Shown here piece after piece: positions 5,514-7,314 of a stretch of DNA of 7,314 nucleotides. This DNA comes from Thiolapillus brandeum (GTDB taxonomy: Bacteria; Pseudomonadota; Gammaproteobacteria; Chromatiales; Chromatiaceae). The number at the start of each line of letters is the position of its first letter. Position 1 is the stretch's first letter. Made by a program: the position numbers and the translations under genes. Where the stretch lies: positions 1 to 7,314 of the forward strand of contig DRLF01000086.1 of the NCBI GenBank assembly GCA_011051425.1, in the 5' to 3' direction. The notes beneath the pieces are model-generated. The model did not search any database. It had not been told where the DNA came from and saw only the letters and a list, made by a program, of their open reading frames with translations.

Positions 5514-7314
5514 ATGGCCGAGATCATTCCTCCACTGAATCGGGAAACCCTTGGCCGGATGACCACCGGTGAGAAGCGGGTCGCACGACGCCTGAAAGAG
5601 CTGCTGGAGGATGATTATCTTGTCTGGTACGACATTCCCATAGGCCGGCAACGCCGTTACCCCGATTTCATCATTCTTCATCCCTCCCGGGGATTGCTCT
5701 TTCTCGAGGTCAAGGACTGGAAGCCAGACACATTGAAGAAGATCAGCAAGTCGGATGTCACGCTGCTGACAAACAACGGCATGGTGACCAAACCGCATCC
5801 TTTGGAGCAGGCGAGGGGCTACACCTACAGCGTAGTCGACATGTTGGCGCGCGACCCGCATTTGCGGCAAACCAGCAAGGCCTACCGCGGCAATCTGATC
5901 ATGCCCTGGGGCTGGGGTGTCGTCTTTACCAATATCACGCGCAAACAGATTCAGAAGGCGATGCCGGATGAGGCCAGGGAAGGGCTGTTACCTGATCATC
6001 TGATGATCTACAAGGATGAAATCACTGCCGGCACCGACGCCGAACAATTCCAGGAACAGCTCTGGGGAATGTTCAATTACCAGTTCGGGGGAAAACTCAC
6101 GCTGCCCCAGATAGACCGCATCCGCTGGCACTTGTTTCCTGAGATAAGAATAGAGCAGGGGACGGCAGGCGATATTTTCGATGAGGACGAAGGCGCGGAT
6201 GACGACGCTGAACAGACGCTGCCCGATATCATAAAGATCATGGATATCCAGCAGGAGCAGCTGGCGCGCAGCCTGGGCCAGGGGCATCGCGTGATTCATG
6301 GCGTGGCCGGCTCGGGCAAGACCCTGATCCTGGGCTATCGTTGCCTGCATCTTGCCGAGGCGGTGGCCAAACCGATTCTGGTGTTGTGCTTCAACATCAC
6401 CCTGGCGGCGCGCCTGCGCTCCTTCATCTCGTCCAAGGGCATCGGCACCAAGGTCCAGATCTATCATTTTCACGACTGGTGTTCCCAGCAACTCAAGACA
6501 TATCATGTACCCTTGATGGAATCCGAAAAGCCGGTGTGGGAACGCCAGGTCGAGACAGTCATCCATGCGGTGGATAAGGGGCATATACCCCGCGCCCAGT
6601 ACGGCGCGTTGCTGATCGATGAAGGCCACGACTTCGAGCCGGAGTGGCTGAAGCTGGTAACGCAGATGATCGATCCCCACACTAATTCCCTGTTGTTGCT
6701 GTACGACGACGCCCAGTCGATCTACAAGAAGAAATCCGGCCTAGGGTTTTCCCTGAGCAGCGTTGGCATCCAGGCCCAGGGGCGAACCACCATTTTGCGC
6801 CTCAACTACCGCAACACCCGCGAGATACTGCGTTATGCGTATGACTTCGCACGTCACTATCTGGACCCGCAGAAGGCGGATGAAGACCATATTCCCCTAG
6901 TGGAACCCGAAGCGGCAGGCACATCCGGCCCCGAGCCGGTTCTGAAGCGTCTGGACAGCCCGGCAGACGAGATTCGCTTTGCGCTTGCCTGTATTCGGAA
7001 ATGGCACAATGAAGGCGTCAAGCTTCAAGATATCGGCGTTCTTTACCCCGGGGGTGAATACGGAAAGAACATGGCGGCAGCATTGCACCGGGCTGGCATC
7101 GACACGATTTGGCTGGGCGCCAGGAAATACAAGGCTGCCTATAATCCCGAAGCCGAGCGGGTCACCGTACTGACCATCCACAGCAGCAAGGGGCTCGAGT
7201 TTCGACGGGTAATTCTCATTGGCCTGGGATTGCTCGGCGTGGATGAACAGAAAACCGCCGAGGATGCGCGTCTCTTGTATGTTGGGATGACGCGCGCGCA
7301 GGAAGGGTTGTTAC
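5514..7314 (+). CDS. NERD nuclease-like domain fused to a UvrD/Rep-type SF1 helicase (3' truncated by window edge)
   Basis: The frame is open from the ATG at 5514 to the last base, giving 600 visible residues and no stop; the true C-terminus lies beyond. Residues about 17-130 form a NERD (nuclease-related) domain with E20, PDF (50-52) and EVKDW (65-69); D51, E65 and K67 fit the D-ExK nuclease signature. An acidic linker (220-233) joins it to a helicase core: QQEQ near 246-249, Walker A GVAGSGKT (263-270), motif II DEGHD (369-373), motif III DDAQSIY (398-404), motif IV LNYRNT (430-435), motif V VTVLTIHSSKGLEF (550-563) and motif VI LLYVGMTRA (587-595). The spacing is much shorter than in UvrD itself, implying reduced 1B and 2B subdomains. 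Expected role: ATP-driven DNA processing with possible cleavage, plausibly defence or repair. The start at 5514 places the NERD domain normally; AGGG lies about ten bases upstream. It follows the orphan HsdM-like tail by 52 bases. Confidence 0.92.
   Translation, partial: MAEIIPPLNRETLGRMTTGEKRVARRLKELLEDDYLVWYDIPIGRQRRYPDFIILHPSRGLLFLEVKDWKPDTLKKISKSDVTLLTNNGMVTKPHPLEQARGYTYSVVDMLARDPHLRQTSKAYRGNLIMPWGWGVVFTNITRKQIQKAMPDEAREGLLPDHLMIYKDEITAGTDAEQFQEQLWGMFNYQFGGKLTLPQIDRIRWHLFPEIRIEQGTAGDIFDEDEGADDDAEQTLPDIIKIMDIQQEQLARSLGQGHRVIHGVAGSGKTLILGYRCLHLAEAVAKPILVLCFNITLAARLRSFISSKGIGTKVQIYHFHDWCSQQLKTYHVPLMESEKPVWERQVETVIHAVDKGHIPRAQYGALLIDEGHDFEPEWLKLVTQMIDPHTNSLLLLYDDAQSIYKKKSGLGFSLSSVGIQAQGRTTILRLNYRNTREILRYAYDFARHYLDPQKADEDHIPLVEPEAAGTSGPEPVLKRLDSPADEIRFALACIRKWHNEGVKLQDIGVLYPGGEYGKNMAAALHRAGIDTIWLGARKYKAAYNPEAERVTVLTIHSSKGLEFRRVILIGLGLLGVDEQKTAEDARLLYVGMTRAQEGLL

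Noticed and set aside
5988..6680. 230-codon open frame on the - strand
   Set aside because: It overlaps the helicase core, including Walker A and motif II on the + strand, and its own translation has no recognisable motif.

Overview
The window looks like chromosomal DNA of a GC-rich proteobacterium, most likely a gammaproteobacterium that makes a NiFe hydrogenase. This rests on protein style and gene content only; there is no rRNA or other lineage marker. All supportable genes lie on the + strand. Large open frames on the - strand are shadows of GC-rich coding sequence.

Left part (2-2985): the C-terminal two thirds of hypE, then a complete hypF joined to it by a one-base TGATG overlap. HypF makes a carbamoyl group from carbamoyl phosphate and passes it to the C-terminal cysteine of HypE. 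HypE dehydrates it to a thiocyanate, the source of the CN ligands of the NiFe active site. Both proteins keep their signature residues, including the PRIC end of HypE.

Middle part (2986-5318): after a short AT-richer gap with a candidate promoter or operator come a small CxxC protein of the AhpD/carboxymuconolactone decarboxylase fold and, 29 bases later, a 614-residue secreted protein. The latter has eight FG-GAP/integrin-like calcium loops and a small C-terminal beta-repeat domain. A strong hairpin-plus-U-tract terminator directly follows its stop codon and probably ends this transcription unit.

Right part (5319-7314): a 43-codon open tail that resembles the extreme C-terminus of a type I restriction-modification methyltransferase (HsdM), with no body in front of it, then a gene that runs off the window's 3' end. 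That gene encodes an N-terminal NERD nuclease-like domain fused to a compact UvrD/Rep-type (SF1) helicase with all core motifs visible. A DNA-methyltransferase scar beside a nuclease-helicase fusion suggests the edge of a defence or accessory region abutting the hydrogenase-maturation locus. This is the part most worth following beyond the window.

No tRNA, rRNA, CRISPR array, insertion sequence or attachment site was recognised.
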